A DNA stretch of 64,000 nt from Apricaphanius iberus (GCA_028564705.1 JAPXFQ010002137.1:1-64000); one strand, 5' to 3'. Positions 29,201 through 36,812 are shown, counted from the stretch's first letter. Notes: generated by a model not told the origin, from the letters alone. Numbers and translations: made by a program.

Positions 29201-30943
29201 TTCTGAATTAGACCCGGTCCAGTTTCTGAATTAGACCCGGTCCAGTTTCTGAATTAGACCCGGTCCAGTTTCTGAATTAGACCCGGTCCATTTTCTTATC
29301 TAGACCCAGTCCAGTTTCTGATATAGACCCGGTCAAGTTTCTGAATTAGACCCGGTCCATTTTCTTATCTAGACCCAGTTTAGTTTCTGAATTAGACCCG
29401 GTTTAGTTTCTGAATTAGACCCGGTCCAGTTTCTGATCTAGACCCGGCCAGTTTCTGAATTAGACTCGGTCCATTTTCTTATCTAGACCCAGTCCAGTTT
29501 CTGAATTAGACCCGGTCCATTTTCTTATCTAGACCCGGTTTAGTTTCTGAATTTTAGCAACCCACCATAACCCGGTCCATTTTCTTATCTAGACCCGGTC
29601 CAGTTTCTGAATTAGACCCGGTCCATTTTCTTATCTAGACCCGGTCCAGTTTCTGAATTAGACCCGGTCCAGTTTCTGAATTAGACCCGGTCCATTTTCT
29701 AATCTAGACCCGGTCCAGTTTCTGAATTAGACCCGGTCCAGTTTCTGAATTAGACCCGGTCCAGTTTCTGATCTAGACCCGGTCCAGTTTCTGAATTAGA
29801 CCCGGTCCAGTGTCTGATCTAGACCCGGTCCATTTTCTTATCTAGACCCGGTTTAGTTTCTGAATTAGACCCGGTCCAGTTTCTGATATAGACCCGGCCA
29901 GTTTCTGAATTAGACCCGGTCCAGTTTCTGATATAGACCGGGTCCAGGGGTAGTTTCTCTCAGGTGTCGGTGGTGCCTTCAGGTGCTTGTTCTGTGTTAC
30001 TGAAACATCAGTCTCTCAGTGTCCCATCAGAGGACGCCCGAGTAAAGTCCCGTCTGTCCCCAGAGTGTCCCAGCTGCCAGTTCGTCTTCAGCCTGGCTAA
30101 AGGAGGATGTCTCCACTTCACCTGCTCCCAGTGTCTCCACCAGTTCTGCGGCGGCTGTAGTCGACCTTTTGCTCTGGGACAGGTGAGTCCAGGTTCTGCT
30201 GTGGGACAGGTGAGTCCAGTTTCTGAAGGTTCTGTTGGGTCCATCCCAGGCCTGCAGCGTCTCTGCCCAGTGTGGATCCAGAGGTCTCCATGCCCACCAC
30301 CCCAGAGACTGCCTATACCACCTGAGAGACTGGAGCGTGCCCCGCCTGCACCGCCTGCTCCAGGTGAGACGTACCTGCTGCCTCTGCTGACCGGGTGAGG
30401 GTCACCTGGCTGATCATGTTCTACTCTCAGTATTACAGAGTCTCTCCTTCCTGGCTGGAACCGTCCAATTGCAGCTCGGGTCAGTCCAGAGGTCACTTCC
30501 TGTTGTCCTGGTTGACCGCGGCGCGTCCTGTTTTCTCTGACAGGTGTGTGTGTTCCAGGTGTGTGTTCTGTGTTGGAGCTCCGAGACAACGGTCCAATGA
30601 CAGAGGAAGAACCGTGTGGACGCCCGGCGCTGTACGAACACAGAGGATACTGCCAGTAAGACCCGCCCACAGCACGCTTTGTTCTCCACCTGGACACCTG
30701 TTCAGGTGAGCTGCTGTCTGTCCCAGCAGGGGTCACTATAAGGAGCGTCTGGTGGAGCTGATCAACCGTTGCCGTGCCGACCCGGCCGTCCTCTTCAGTC
30801 CAGCAGAGATGATCACAGAGCTGCAGCGATGGGATGTCGCCGTGCCGACCAGGAAACCTGAAGAACCGGAGCCACTGTACGCCCACCGCCTGCGCCTGGT
30901 CAGTGACATCATCAGGAGCACACCTGAGTCCAGCTGCTGTTAG
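7315..30943 (+). CDS. UEV-domain / RBR E3 ubiquitin ligase fusion (RNF31/HOIP-like), 18 exons
   Basis: Predicted ubiquitin ligase of 684 codons. Exons: 7315-7359, 7446-7536, 12067-12132, 12200-12366, 15702-15829, 15994-16043, 18341-18469, 20055-20182, 20342-20524, 26689-26871, 26937-27035, 27222-27311, 27388-27490, 30064-30182, 30250-30363, 30431-30479, 30559-30655, 30730-30943. Every junction is GT-AG, phases agree, and total length is 2055 nt including the stop. Domains: UEV (about 1-150), Ser-rich linker with an NPF motif (about 165-225), helical/UBA-like segment (about 230-315), RING1 (Cys318-Cys366), IBR (about 420-485), RING2 (from Cys489, catalytic Cys503), LDD-like C-terminus (about 528-684). 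RBR family knowledge: the E2-bound ubiquitin passes to the RING2 cysteine before the substrate; HOIP makes Met1-linked chains. The PUB and NZF modules of HOIP are absent. Linear-chain specificity is inferred from the LDD similarity only. Confidence 0.85.
7680..10892. repeat. 20-bp minisatellite, about 160 copies, in intron 2
   Basis: Unit TAAACCAGATTGACATAAAA with variants (GATATAAAA, GATATCAAA, AAAG). Most of the array keeps perfect 20-bp register. Because 20 is not a multiple of 3 and the minus strand rarely makes stops, long minus-strand frames reading [20 protein letters not shown] appear; they are not genes. Register is badly broken between about 9160 and 9780 and again near 10690-10740. 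Confidence 0.97.
11100..11520 (+). pseudogene. Degenerate RNase H domain of an I/Nimb-like LINE
   Basis: In two neighbouring frames: the run [20 protein letters not shown], then after a frameshift [16 protein letters not shown] followed by a stop, then remnants of an [12 protein letters not shown] tail. WVPAH.GV.GNE.ADK is the C-terminal RNase H signature carried by I-type LINEs. Only this fragment is recognisable. It lies in intron 2 of the UEV-RBR gene. Confidence 0.65.
12067..12366 (+). CDS. UEV-RBR gene, exons 3-4 (UEV core)
   Basis: Exon 3 (12067-12132) encodes [20 protein letters not shown] and leads into YQ at a GTAAGG donor. Exon 4 (12200-12366) begins [18 protein letters not shown] and contains [11 protein letters not shown] and [18 protein letters not shown]. 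These correspond to the TSG101 blocks GTIPVPYRGNTYNIPICLWL, ICFVKPTSSMTI and HVDANGKIYLPYLHEW. At the position of the E2 active-site cysteine (Tyr110 in TSG101) there is His114, so this is an inactive E2 variant. Tyr71 and Met98 align with TSG101 residues that shape the P(T/S)AP pocket (by eye). The donor is GTAAGA. Confidence 0.88.
12384..15660. repeat. 42-bp minisatellite in intron 4
   Basis: About 78 copies of a 42-bp unit: TGTTAACTGCTAACCGTTTA followed by CTTCTACCTGTTACCTGCTACA, with many shortened or rearranged units. As 42 is divisible by 3 it yields long plus-strand frames reading [14 protein letters not shown]; these are artefacts. The array begins about 18 bp after the exon 4 donor and ends about 40 bp before exon 5, so the intron is almost wholly array. 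Confidence 0.97.
15702..15829 (+). CDS. UEV-RBR gene, exon 5 (end of UEV)
   Basis: Reads [20 protein letters not shown] then [22 protein letters not shown]. This matches the last UEV helix of TSG101 (SDLLGLIQVMIVVFGDEPPVF). The acceptor is TCCATGCAG, the donor GTAAGG, phase 2. After this point TSG101 continues into a Pro-rich/coiled-coil region and UEVLD into a lactate-dehydrogenase-like domain. Neither is found here. Confidence 0.82.
15994..16043 (+). CDS. UEV-RBR gene, exon 6 (Ser-rich linker)
   Basis: Short exon after the strong acceptor TTTTCCTCCTACAG. It reads [16 protein letters not shown] with donor GTAAAC. A second in-exon CTTGCAG (ending 16015) might act as an alternative acceptor. 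It is supported by phase (2 in, 1 out) and position, not by homology. Confidence 0.6.
16108..17952. mobile_element. Putative non-autonomous DNA transposon in intron 6
   Basis: The left end is GGCTGTGTCCGAATTCAGG and the right end, read inverted, is GGCTGTGCCGGATCCAGCGG. Both are followed inward by GGATCC/TTCGAAGGACC-like inverted sequence, as in fish hAT-like MITEs. The inside (about 1.8 kb) is AT-rich with no transposase frame. Flanks are units of a small GGCTCCTCC-CTTCCTG tandem repeat, so the target duplication cannot be read with certainty. Confidence 0.55.
17953..18032. repeat. Short tandem repeat, about 33-bp unit
   Basis: Three copies of AAGGCTCCTCCCCTTCCTGT plus GGGAGCCT-like variants. 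A further copy lies at 16082-16108, left of the inserted element, showing that the repeat was split by it. Confidence 0.75.
18341..18469 (+). CDS. UEV-RBR gene, exon 7 (linker with NPF motif)
   Basis: Reads [20 protein letters not shown] then [20 protein letters not shown] and SSSG; acceptor CTGTGCAG, donor GTGAGA, phases 1 and 1. The sequence looks disordered, rich in Ser, Asn and Pro. NPF is the core motif bound by EH domains of endocytic proteins. Its presence here is suggestive given the UEV, but a single NPF can occur by chance. Confidence 0.75.
18490..20054. other. Intron 7, no conserved element recognised
   Basis: Mostly AT-rich unique-looking sequence. A (GT)n run lies at about 19788-19808. 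No other exon or complete transposon is seen. Confidence 0.4.
20055..20182 (+). CDS. UEV-RBR gene, exon 8 (helical segment before RBR)
   Basis: Begins [20 protein letters not shown] then [20 protein letters not shown] and LWK. Acceptor CCCCCTGCAG, donor GTAAGA, phase 1 in, 0 out. It lies where HOIP has the end of its UBA domain and the helices leading into RING1. No clear UBA consensus can be read by eye, so the UBA assignment is tentative. Confidence 0.72.
20342..20524 (+). CDS. UEV-RBR gene, exon 9 (pre-RING helices and start of RING1)
   Basis: Reads [20 protein letters not shown], then [20 protein letters not shown] and ends [17 protein letters not shown]. The block [23 protein letters not shown] matches HOIP DVVEAVRHSQDRAFLRRLL-CAVC. 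It supplies the first two zinc ligands of RING1 (Cys318, Cys321). Donor GTGAGC in phase 0. The next exon lies 6.2 kb away across a transposon-rich intron. Confidence 0.9.
20605..20905. repeat. Left arm of a large inverted repeat in intron 9
   Basis: Starts CTAAAGCCCAGTTTATTTTT and runs to about the CTCTAGAAACTCATGGAAAC block. The same sequence, inverted and about 85-90% identical by eye, lies at 24885-25206. The TIR-like start (CCAGTTTAT..CTCCG) resembles ends of PIF/Harbinger-like fish elements, but no transposase was found between the arms and a target duplication is not certain. Confidence 0.7.
22570..23870. repeat. Dispersed repeat, inverted copy at 52890-54010
   Basis: The reverse complement of this stretch recurs at 52890-54010: for example CACAGCTAACCGTCTCTGTA here against TACAGAGACGGTTAGCTGTG there, and blocks with TATCAGGTGGAGAC and GCTTTTCTTGAAGATATTAA. 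I find no coding motif and cannot assign a class. It is probably a non-autonomous element or LTR-retroelement internal sequence. Confidence 0.65.
24079..24434. mobile_element. Solo LTR with 5-bp target duplication
   Basis: Begins TGTTACGACCCAGG and ends CAGGACGTAACA, a TG...CA pair inside the longer inverted ends TGTTACG/CGTAACA. It is flanked by the perfect direct repeat TTCAG (24074-24078 and 24435-24439). At 356 bp with no internal region it is best read as a solo LTR left by recombination of an LTR retrotransposon. Confidence 0.8.
24500..24860. repeat. Fragment of a common fish DNA element
   Basis: GCTAGCCTGGGTGCCAGCAG with TCCCGCCCACAACATGGTCT resembles a widespread teleost repeat end. 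I cannot define its class or borders. It lies between the solo LTR and the right inverted-repeat arm. Confidence 0.35.
24885..25206. repeat. Right arm of the large inverted repeat in intron 9
   Basis: Inverted counterpart of 20605-20905, ending ATAAACTAGTCTTTAG. The shared parts include the GCGCCCCCTGCTGTCC block and the GTCTCTGTCAATATGTG block. The arms are 4 kb apart, so the intron transcript could fold into a long hairpin. Confidence 0.7.
25224..26460. mobile_element. Non-autonomous hAT-like element in intron 9
   Basis: Ends are inverted: TAGGGGTGTGCGATATG at the left and CATATCTGCCATCCCTA at the right. Inside are a C homopolymer (25360-25378), CT and TA microsatellites (26163-26225) and no transposase. 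A clean 8-bp duplication is not seen; GATGGATG occurs near both ends but not symmetrically. Confidence 0.55.
26689..26871 (+). CDS. UEV-RBR gene, exon 10 (rest of RING1)
   Basis: After the acceptor GTCTCCTACAG it reads [40 protein letters not shown] and [23 protein letters not shown], CxxC and CPQC (Cys336, 338, 341, 344, 363, 366) complete the RING1 zinc sites in HOIP spacing (CECTICPDC ... CPAC). FFCVAIKER equals the HOIP FTIALKEK helix. The donor is GTGAGA. Confidence 0.93.
26937..27490 (+). CDS. UEV-RBR gene, exons 11-13 (IBR domain)
   Basis: Exon 11 (26937-27035) reads [20 protein letters not shown] and ends FCWCAH. Exon 12 (27222-27311) reads [20 protein letters not shown] and ends STCSQCRSP. 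Exon 13 (27388-27490) reads [20 protein letters not shown] and ends [13 protein letters not shown] has the same order: FLWCAQ, CSFGFIYEREQLEATCPQC, WEEQHRGRSCEDFQNWKRMN. The Cys/His pattern of the IBR is complete. The linker helix towards RING2 follows. The exon 13 donor GTACCG is weak and lies at the first unit of a 23-bp minisatellite. Confidence 0.93.
27491..29945. repeat. 23-bp minisatellite in intron 13
   Basis: Over 100 copies of a 23-bp unit, GACCCGGTCCAGTTTCTGAATTA, and a second form with ATTTTCTTATCTA. In long stretches the two forms alternate, giving a 46-bp higher-order unit. The first copy begins at the exon 13 splice donor itself (GTACCGGTCCAGTTTCTGAT). A disturbed patch lies at 29550-29575. 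Confidence 0.96.
30064..30182 (+). CDS. UEV-RBR gene, exon 14 (RING2 with catalytic cysteine)
   Basis: Reads [20 protein letters not shown] then [20 protein letters not shown]. It matches HOIP [32 protein letters not shown]. The Cys of GGC (codon 30108-30110, residue 503) aligns with the HOIP active-site Cys885, with identical spacing from the first RING2 cysteine. His505 aligns with HOIP His887. All visible zinc ligands are kept, so the enzyme should be active. The donor GTGAGT is duplicated 27 bp downstream. Confidence 0.95.
30250..30655 (+). CDS. UEV-RBR gene, exons 15-17 (LDD, first part)
   Basis: Exon 15 (30250-30363) reads [20 protein letters not shown] then [18 protein letters not shown], nearly HOIP LHGHHPRDCLFYLRDWTALRLQKLLQ. 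Exon 16 (30431-30479) reads [16 protein letters not shown] and is less conserved. Exon 17 (30559-30655) reads [20 protein letters not shown] then [13 protein letters not shown], matching HOIP GGCRVIEQKEVPNGLRDEACGKETPAGYAGLCQ. Exon 16 was placed by phase and position; the neighbouring exons require a phase 1 exit, which only this frame gives. Confidence 0.85.
30730..30943 (+). CDS. UEV-RBR gene, exon 18 (LDD end and stop)
   Basis: Reads [40 protein letters not shown], then [20 protein letters not shown] and ends PESSCC before TAG at 30941-30943. It corresponds to HOIP AHYKEYLVSLINAHSLDPATLYEVEELETATERYL and PPAYQARLLQKL. This LDD segment is specific to HOIP among known human RBR ligases, which is why the gene is placed with RNF31. 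No canonical AATAAA is seen before the downstream minisatellite. Confidence 0.93.
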
Positions 30944-31369
30944 TCCAGTAAAGTAACAGCTGGAACCACGACATCTAAGTGGTAGAACGGAGGAACTGCA
31001 ACAGAATATTTTCCTCATCAGTTTAACCGTCTGCACTGAGGAGCCCAACATGGCGTCTTACCAAGTCCAGTTGCGTTTGATTGAAATTTCCTTGAGATAA
31101 CCATGACCTGGATGAATTAGAATATTCACAGGCTAACATGGCGTCTGTTCTTTAGCTCTTCACTTCTGCTCACCTTTAACCCCTGGAGTCTGGATCGATT
31201 TCTGTCCTAAAATGGAGGTTCTTGTAAACTACACTGTAAGGTCCTACTTGGTTCTGTATAGGCGCCTTGTTAAAGTTAAGCCCATCCACGTCTCTTCTCA
31301 CCAGTTCTCTACGCCACCATCTGTCGACTTCAGTTACTGCAGACTGTGTCTGTATGGCTGCCTGCGAAT

Positions 31370-33265
31370 ACACCTACCTACTACACCTACTACACCTATT
31401 TAAAATACTACGCCTATTACACCTACTACACCTATTTAAAATACTACGCCTATTACACCTACTACGCCTATTACACCTACTACGCCTATTTAACCTACTA
31501 CGCCTATTACACCTACTACGCCTATTTAACCTACTACGCCTGTTTAACCTTCTACGCCCGTTTAACCTACTACGCCTATTACACCTACTACGCCTATTTA
31601 ACCTACTACACCTATTACACCTACTACGCCTATTTAACCTACTACACCTGTTTAACCTACTACACCTACTACACCTATTTAAAATACTACGCCTATTACA
31701 CCTACTACGCCTATTTAACCTACTACACCTGTTTAACCTACTACGCCTATTACACCTACTACGCCTATTTAACCTACTACGCCTATTACACCTACTACAC
31801 CTGTTTAACCTACTACGCCTATTACACCTACTACGCCTATTTAACCTACTACGCCTGTTTAACCTACTACGCCTATTTAACCTACTACGCCTGTTTAACC
31901 TACTACGCCTATTACACCTACTACCATACACCTATTACAACAACCTACTTTACCTACTACGCCTATTACACCTACTACGCCTATTTAACCTACTACACCT
32001 ATTACACCTACTACACCTACTACACCTATTACACCTACTACACCTATTACACCTACTACGCCTATTACACCTACTACGCCTATTACACCTACTACGCCTA
32101 TTACACCTACTACGCCTATTTAACCTACTACGCCTATTACACCTACTACACCTATTTAACCTACTACACCTATTACACCTACTACGCCTATTTAACCTAC
32201 TACGCCTGTTTAACCTACTACGCCTATTACACCTACTACGCCTATTTAACCTACTACGCCTGTTTAACCTACTACGCCTGTTTAACCTACTACGCCTATT
32301 ACACCTACTACGCCTATTACACCTACTACGCCTGTTTAACCTACTACACCTATTACACCTACTACGCCTATTTAACCTACTACGCCTGTTTAACCTACTA
32401 CGCCTATTACACCTACTACGCCTATTACACCTATTACACCTATTACACCTACTACGCCATACACTACTAAACTCCCTCCACACCTATTAACCAACCTATT
32501 TAACCTACTACACCTATTACACCTATACCACCTACCTTACAACCCTACTACCCTATACACCTACTACCCTATACCTACTACCTATACCTATACACCTACT
32601 ACCCTACACCTATAACCTACTACCCACCTACCAAACTACTACCCTATTACCTATACCCTATTACACCTACTACGCCTCTTTAACCTACTACGCCTATTAC
32701 ACCTACTACGCCTATTTAACCTACTACGCCTATTTAACCTACTACGCCTATTAAACCTACTACGCCTATTTAACCTACTACGCCTATTACACCTACTACG
32801 CCTATTTAACCTACTACGCCTATTAAACCTACTACGCCTATTTAACCTACTACGCCTGTTTAACCTACTACGCCTATTACACCTACTACGCCTATTTAAC
32901 CTACTACGCCTGTTTAACCTACTACGCCTATTACACCTACTACGCCTATTTAACCTATTACGCCTATTACACCTACTACGCCTATTTAACCTACTACGCC
33001 TATTACACCTACTACGCCTATTTAACCTACTACGCCTGTTTAACCTACTACGCCTATTACACCTACTACGCCTATTTAACCTACTACGCCTATTACACCT
33101 ACTACGCCTATTTAACCTACTACGCCTGTTTAACCTACTACGCCTATTACACCTACTACGCCTATTTAACCTACTACACCTATTACGCCTATTACACCTA
33201 CTACGCCTATTACACCTACTACGCCTGTTTAACCTACTACGCCTATTACACCTACTACACCATAA
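31370..33265. repeat. 18-bp minisatellite downstream of the UEV-RBR gene
   Basis: Units TACTACGCCTATTTAACC, TACTACGCCTATTACACC and TACTACGCCTGTTTAACC; about 100 copies. The period of 18 opens several long frames on both strands (LLRLFN and RRSRLN repeats); these are artefacts. A disordered patch lies at 32455-32660. It may lie within the 3' UTR, but this cannot be decided. Confidence 0.96.
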
Positions 33266-36200
33266 CAGCAGTATGTAGGCATAAAGGTCCTGGTTGTGTT
33301 CTACCGCCACAGTAAGTATGATGGACGCTACGCTATCCCACAATGCATCAGAAGCCCCAAAATCATAGAAGAGTGACCTCAGCTACCGAGGAATTATCAA
33401 CCAATGACACCCAAAGTAATATCTGCGTATAAATGTAAAAGTGTAGCGATGTTACTGATTAGTTTGTATTTTGACTGATTAAACATTTAAGTTGATAAGT
33501 TCATGTTTGACCAATGGCCGCTGGCTGCTCTGCTTTGTGTCCGCATACCATGGAGGCCGCCATTGCTCCTCCCTTGCTGTAGTACCTCCATTTGGCCACT
33601 AGGCCTCCATTGAAAAGCATTGGACTTTAGACACGTTAAAAACAACTTTAATGCCTGGTGCCCCGTTGTTTTAAACTTTCTATGGGTACATGTTCCTCCT
33701 GAGATAACGCTGGGCTCATAAAAAGCATAGGCACCAGGCTGGTTATCGTAAGTTAATTTTTTGAAATATTGCATAATTAATGAGGGGGCCGGACTTTGAT
33801 TGACAGGCTGTTTCGTTGGACTTTAATTATAGTGACACTACATTTTAATAATTATTTCAAGCTACTAGTTCTTACCTTTTGAGGTTTGAGAAATAGGAGA
33901 ACCGTTGGAGGAGCGCAGATACGACAGCAGTCAGGCATGGGGCTATTAGCGCTATTAGCCTTTAGCTTAGCTAGCCAAGTTTAGCATCAGAGCTAAAGAC
34001 GCGGGAGCAGAATGGGCGTGATTACGACCAAACTACACACCCATACACGCCCCATGAGGGCAGAGTCTACAGTGAAGATCCCGCCCCTATGCCCTTTTTA
34101 GGAACATGCTTCGTCAGAGCTGGGGAGGAGGAGTCTGTGAATCCACCATGAATTCCCCCATGAAAGTCATTCTGGTAAACGGGGAGGAGTGAGGAGGTGC
34201 TGTCTATTCTTTTTTACAGTCTATGTTTAACAGGACCAGAGGAGCGGTAACGTAAACATCCAGGTAAAATGGTGGAGCAGTATGTCTGATTTAATACCTA
34301 CTACTCCCTAGATTACTACGCAGTATCTACTACATGAACGGGCGAGTAGTAGCTGCTATGTAGCATGTAGTACATACTAAGGATTGATTTGATTGATTGA
34401 TTGATTTATTAGTTCCCCAAGGGGGCAATTCAGTTTAAACAGTTCTCCCGTTGAAATAAAATTGCTGTACAGCACACCAAATGTAGGGTGTGATTCCTTA
34501 GCAGGTTTTTCCTGGCTCAAACTGAGGCAGAGGTGGTTCCATCCTGACCATGCACCAACATATGCATGTCTTCTGTGCATTAAACTAATAAGAATATGAA
34601 AATGATCATGTTAAAGCATTCTTTTATTAAAACAATATACATACAAAAAAAAGGAGCCAACTTTAAACTGAAAGTGTATTAAGTTGCAGCCACACATTAA
34701 CTATTATTAATAACTTTAATTATTAACTATTCGTAGCGTATAATGTGTAACATTTTATCACAATAAGCACTGAAGGTATAAACAGGTGTTGAAAAACGCA
34801 TCTTTATTCAATTAATAACAGCTGAAAGCCAAATTATTCCGTGTTTTGTTTCTCAGATGTCAGACATTAAAAATCCACATAAAGCACAAAGATGGCAGAT
34901 TTATACATATTCACCCTAGAAGAATATACGCAACAATAAAACACGTTCCCTTTGCAGCCTTTGCTGTTTTTGTCCGTAACCTACAGATCAGAGTCGTGCA
35001 GTAGAACGGGTTCCTGCAGCTAATCTGCTGGTTCAGGTGGACCAATCAAATCTCTGTCTGCTGAGATAGTGAGAATAATCTGCATTCAGCACAAAGATGG
35101 AGACGTTTTCAGACTCTCTCCATATAATGGAGCAGAAAGGAGTCTGTCATAAAACTTGATAGTAGCATCTGCACAGAAAGAAAACATGACAGTGTGTGTG
35201 GTAGTAGAGAGGAGTATTTACTGTTTAAATACACATATTTGTTTATCTACTCGTCACATTTAATAAATATATTTTCTCTTCCTGTTTCCCAGTGAATTAC
35301 AGGAGGAAAGCTCTTATATTATCTCTATAATCTGTTTAGATCCATAAATATGATCACATCAGTAATCTGCAGTACTTAATTTATTTATTTAGAATGATCA
35401 TTTTACGGCGTTCTGAAGCAGTTATGAACCATTCTGACCCTCGCCAGTCCCTGCCTGTAATTTTCACATCTATTATTACCTTGTAATTCCTTTTTATGAT
35501 AATTAATCTGCAGTTTCACCTGGATTACTGACTCTCATCCCGAGGTTGTTTTCTTAAAGTAGTGTCTGATTTTCCCAGGTTATATCTGTAACGTTAAAAC
35601 TCATTAACGTTACTCTGAGACGGAAGATGTTTTAAAAAATAGACATGACCAACACATTTACCTGGTTTAAGAGCAGAGGGGAAAATCAGAACTCAGATAG
35701 CACCAACTAGCTGCTGATACAGCACCCCATAGTGGTGCAACGCTGCAACTGCAGTTAAAATAACGTCTAAATAGCTGGTGGCAGAGCGATATCAGGCTGG
35801 GGCGGCACAAAATTAGGTGGAGGCGGCCGCCACGCAGGAAAAACCCTGTGTTAGTAATATTAGGTAAACCTCCCCTGGCTTCCTGTCCAGCTGTTCATTC
35901 CTCTCTCTGTTACATAGACTCCTTCACTCGTTCCCCTGCTTTTCCTGCTGATTCCTCCTTTCTTTCTAGTATTTTCTTCTTTTATCTGCTCTACTAATGG
36001 AGCAGCTTTAGATTTGTTTCTCTATTTATTCTAACTTTTATTGCTACCTTTATTCCTGATTGTTTTACTGCTTCCTTTCTCTTTGCTCAGCCATGTTGGA
36101 AATGCTCCATGAATGTTTATGATGAACTGATCCTTCCAGCCAATCACAGTCCACCGTTCTCTGTCTCTACAGGTGCTGACCAATAGCCTTCCTCTCAGGA

Positions 36201-36595
36201 AGCAGCGACACACTTCATCAGTGACATATGCAGAAGCTCCGCCCCCTCCATCCCAGCCAATCAGATGACGACCAATAGCTGTGTGATGTCCCGGAAAGAC
36301 AGTAGTTCTGAACTGGATCAGAACCACTAACCTGATGTGGTTCTGGGTTTAACAGTAGAATCTGAGTTTTACTAACAAGAACCCAGTCGGTTCTGACCCA
36401 GAACTGGTCATAAACCAGAACCAGGTGCGTTTACTGGTTCCGGATCGACCCGGATCCAGTCGGTGGGTCTCACCCTATCATTGTTGCCATGGTAACCGGC
36501 CCAGCACAAAACGACGGAGGAGTAAACGGGTTCAGAAGCAGAACCTGCTCTTGAACAGCTTTGAAATAAAACATGTGGATTCAGTTTGTAGTTTT
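33266..36595. other. Intergenic between the convergent genes; no gene seen
   Basis: Contains unassigned repeat-like sequence around 33480-34230 (TGATTGACAGGCTG, short GC-rich blocks) and a GATTGATT run with TTCCCCAAGGGGGCAATTCA at 34382-34430, typical of fish retroelement tails. ATTAAA at about 33478 could serve as a poly(A) signal for gene 1. Nothing coding is recognised. Confidence 0.4.
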
Positions 36596-36601
36596 TTTAT
36601 T
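36596..36601 (-). promoter_or_regulatory. mplkip: Polyadenylation signal of mplkip
   Basis: AATAAA on the minus strand, 62 bp beyond the mplkip stop codon, followed by a T-rich/G-rich stretch in sense. It is the first such signal after the stop. Confidence 0.65.
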
Positions 36602-36662
36602 GAAAAAGTAAAAACCAGAATAAAGTAGAAATGTTCTGTTGGGTCCAGTCTAGTCTGTCCAA

Positions 36663-36812
36663 TCACTGCCATTGGTCCTTGGTAGCTGTGTTCTGATTGG
36701 TTCTCCTGGCAGCAGCAGCAGCTTCAGGTGAGACCGGCTGTAGAGTTCTCCAAGGGTCCTGGATCATGGAGGGACTGAAGAACTTCTCCACAGGAACATC
36801 TGGAGTTCTGGC
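36663..36812 (-). CDS. mplkip: mplkip exon 2 (conserved C-terminal motif)
   Basis: After the acceptor TTTTGTTCCAG the minus strand reads ARTPDVPVEKFFSPSMIQDP then WRTLQPVSPEAAAAARRTNQ and ends NTATKDQWQ before TGA. VEKFFSPSMIQDPW..LQPVS is the hallmark of TTDN1/MPLKIP (human [22 protein letters not shown]). The frame joins exon 1 in phase 0. The end differs from mammals: an alanine run and a short unrelated tail replace the human tail, so the C-terminus is about 15 residues shorter. Confidence 0.9.
   Translation of the reverse strand, partial: ARTPDVPVEKFFSPSMIQDPWRTLQPVSPEAAAAARRTNQNTATKDQWQ

Noticed and set aside
29964..30398. 144-codon single-frame version of RING2
   Set aside because: It reads through the minisatellite edge and intron 14; after FALGQ the HOIP-like sequence continues only in the spliced frame.
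30008..31051. 347-codon minus-strand frame
   Set aside because: Antisense shadow of GC-rich exons 14-18; no homology and overlaps proven exons.
31267..33343. Frames of 177-407 codons with LLRLFN, YYAYLT or RRSRLN repeats on both strands
   Set aside because: Artefact of the 18-bp minisatellite; three overlapping frames are equally open.
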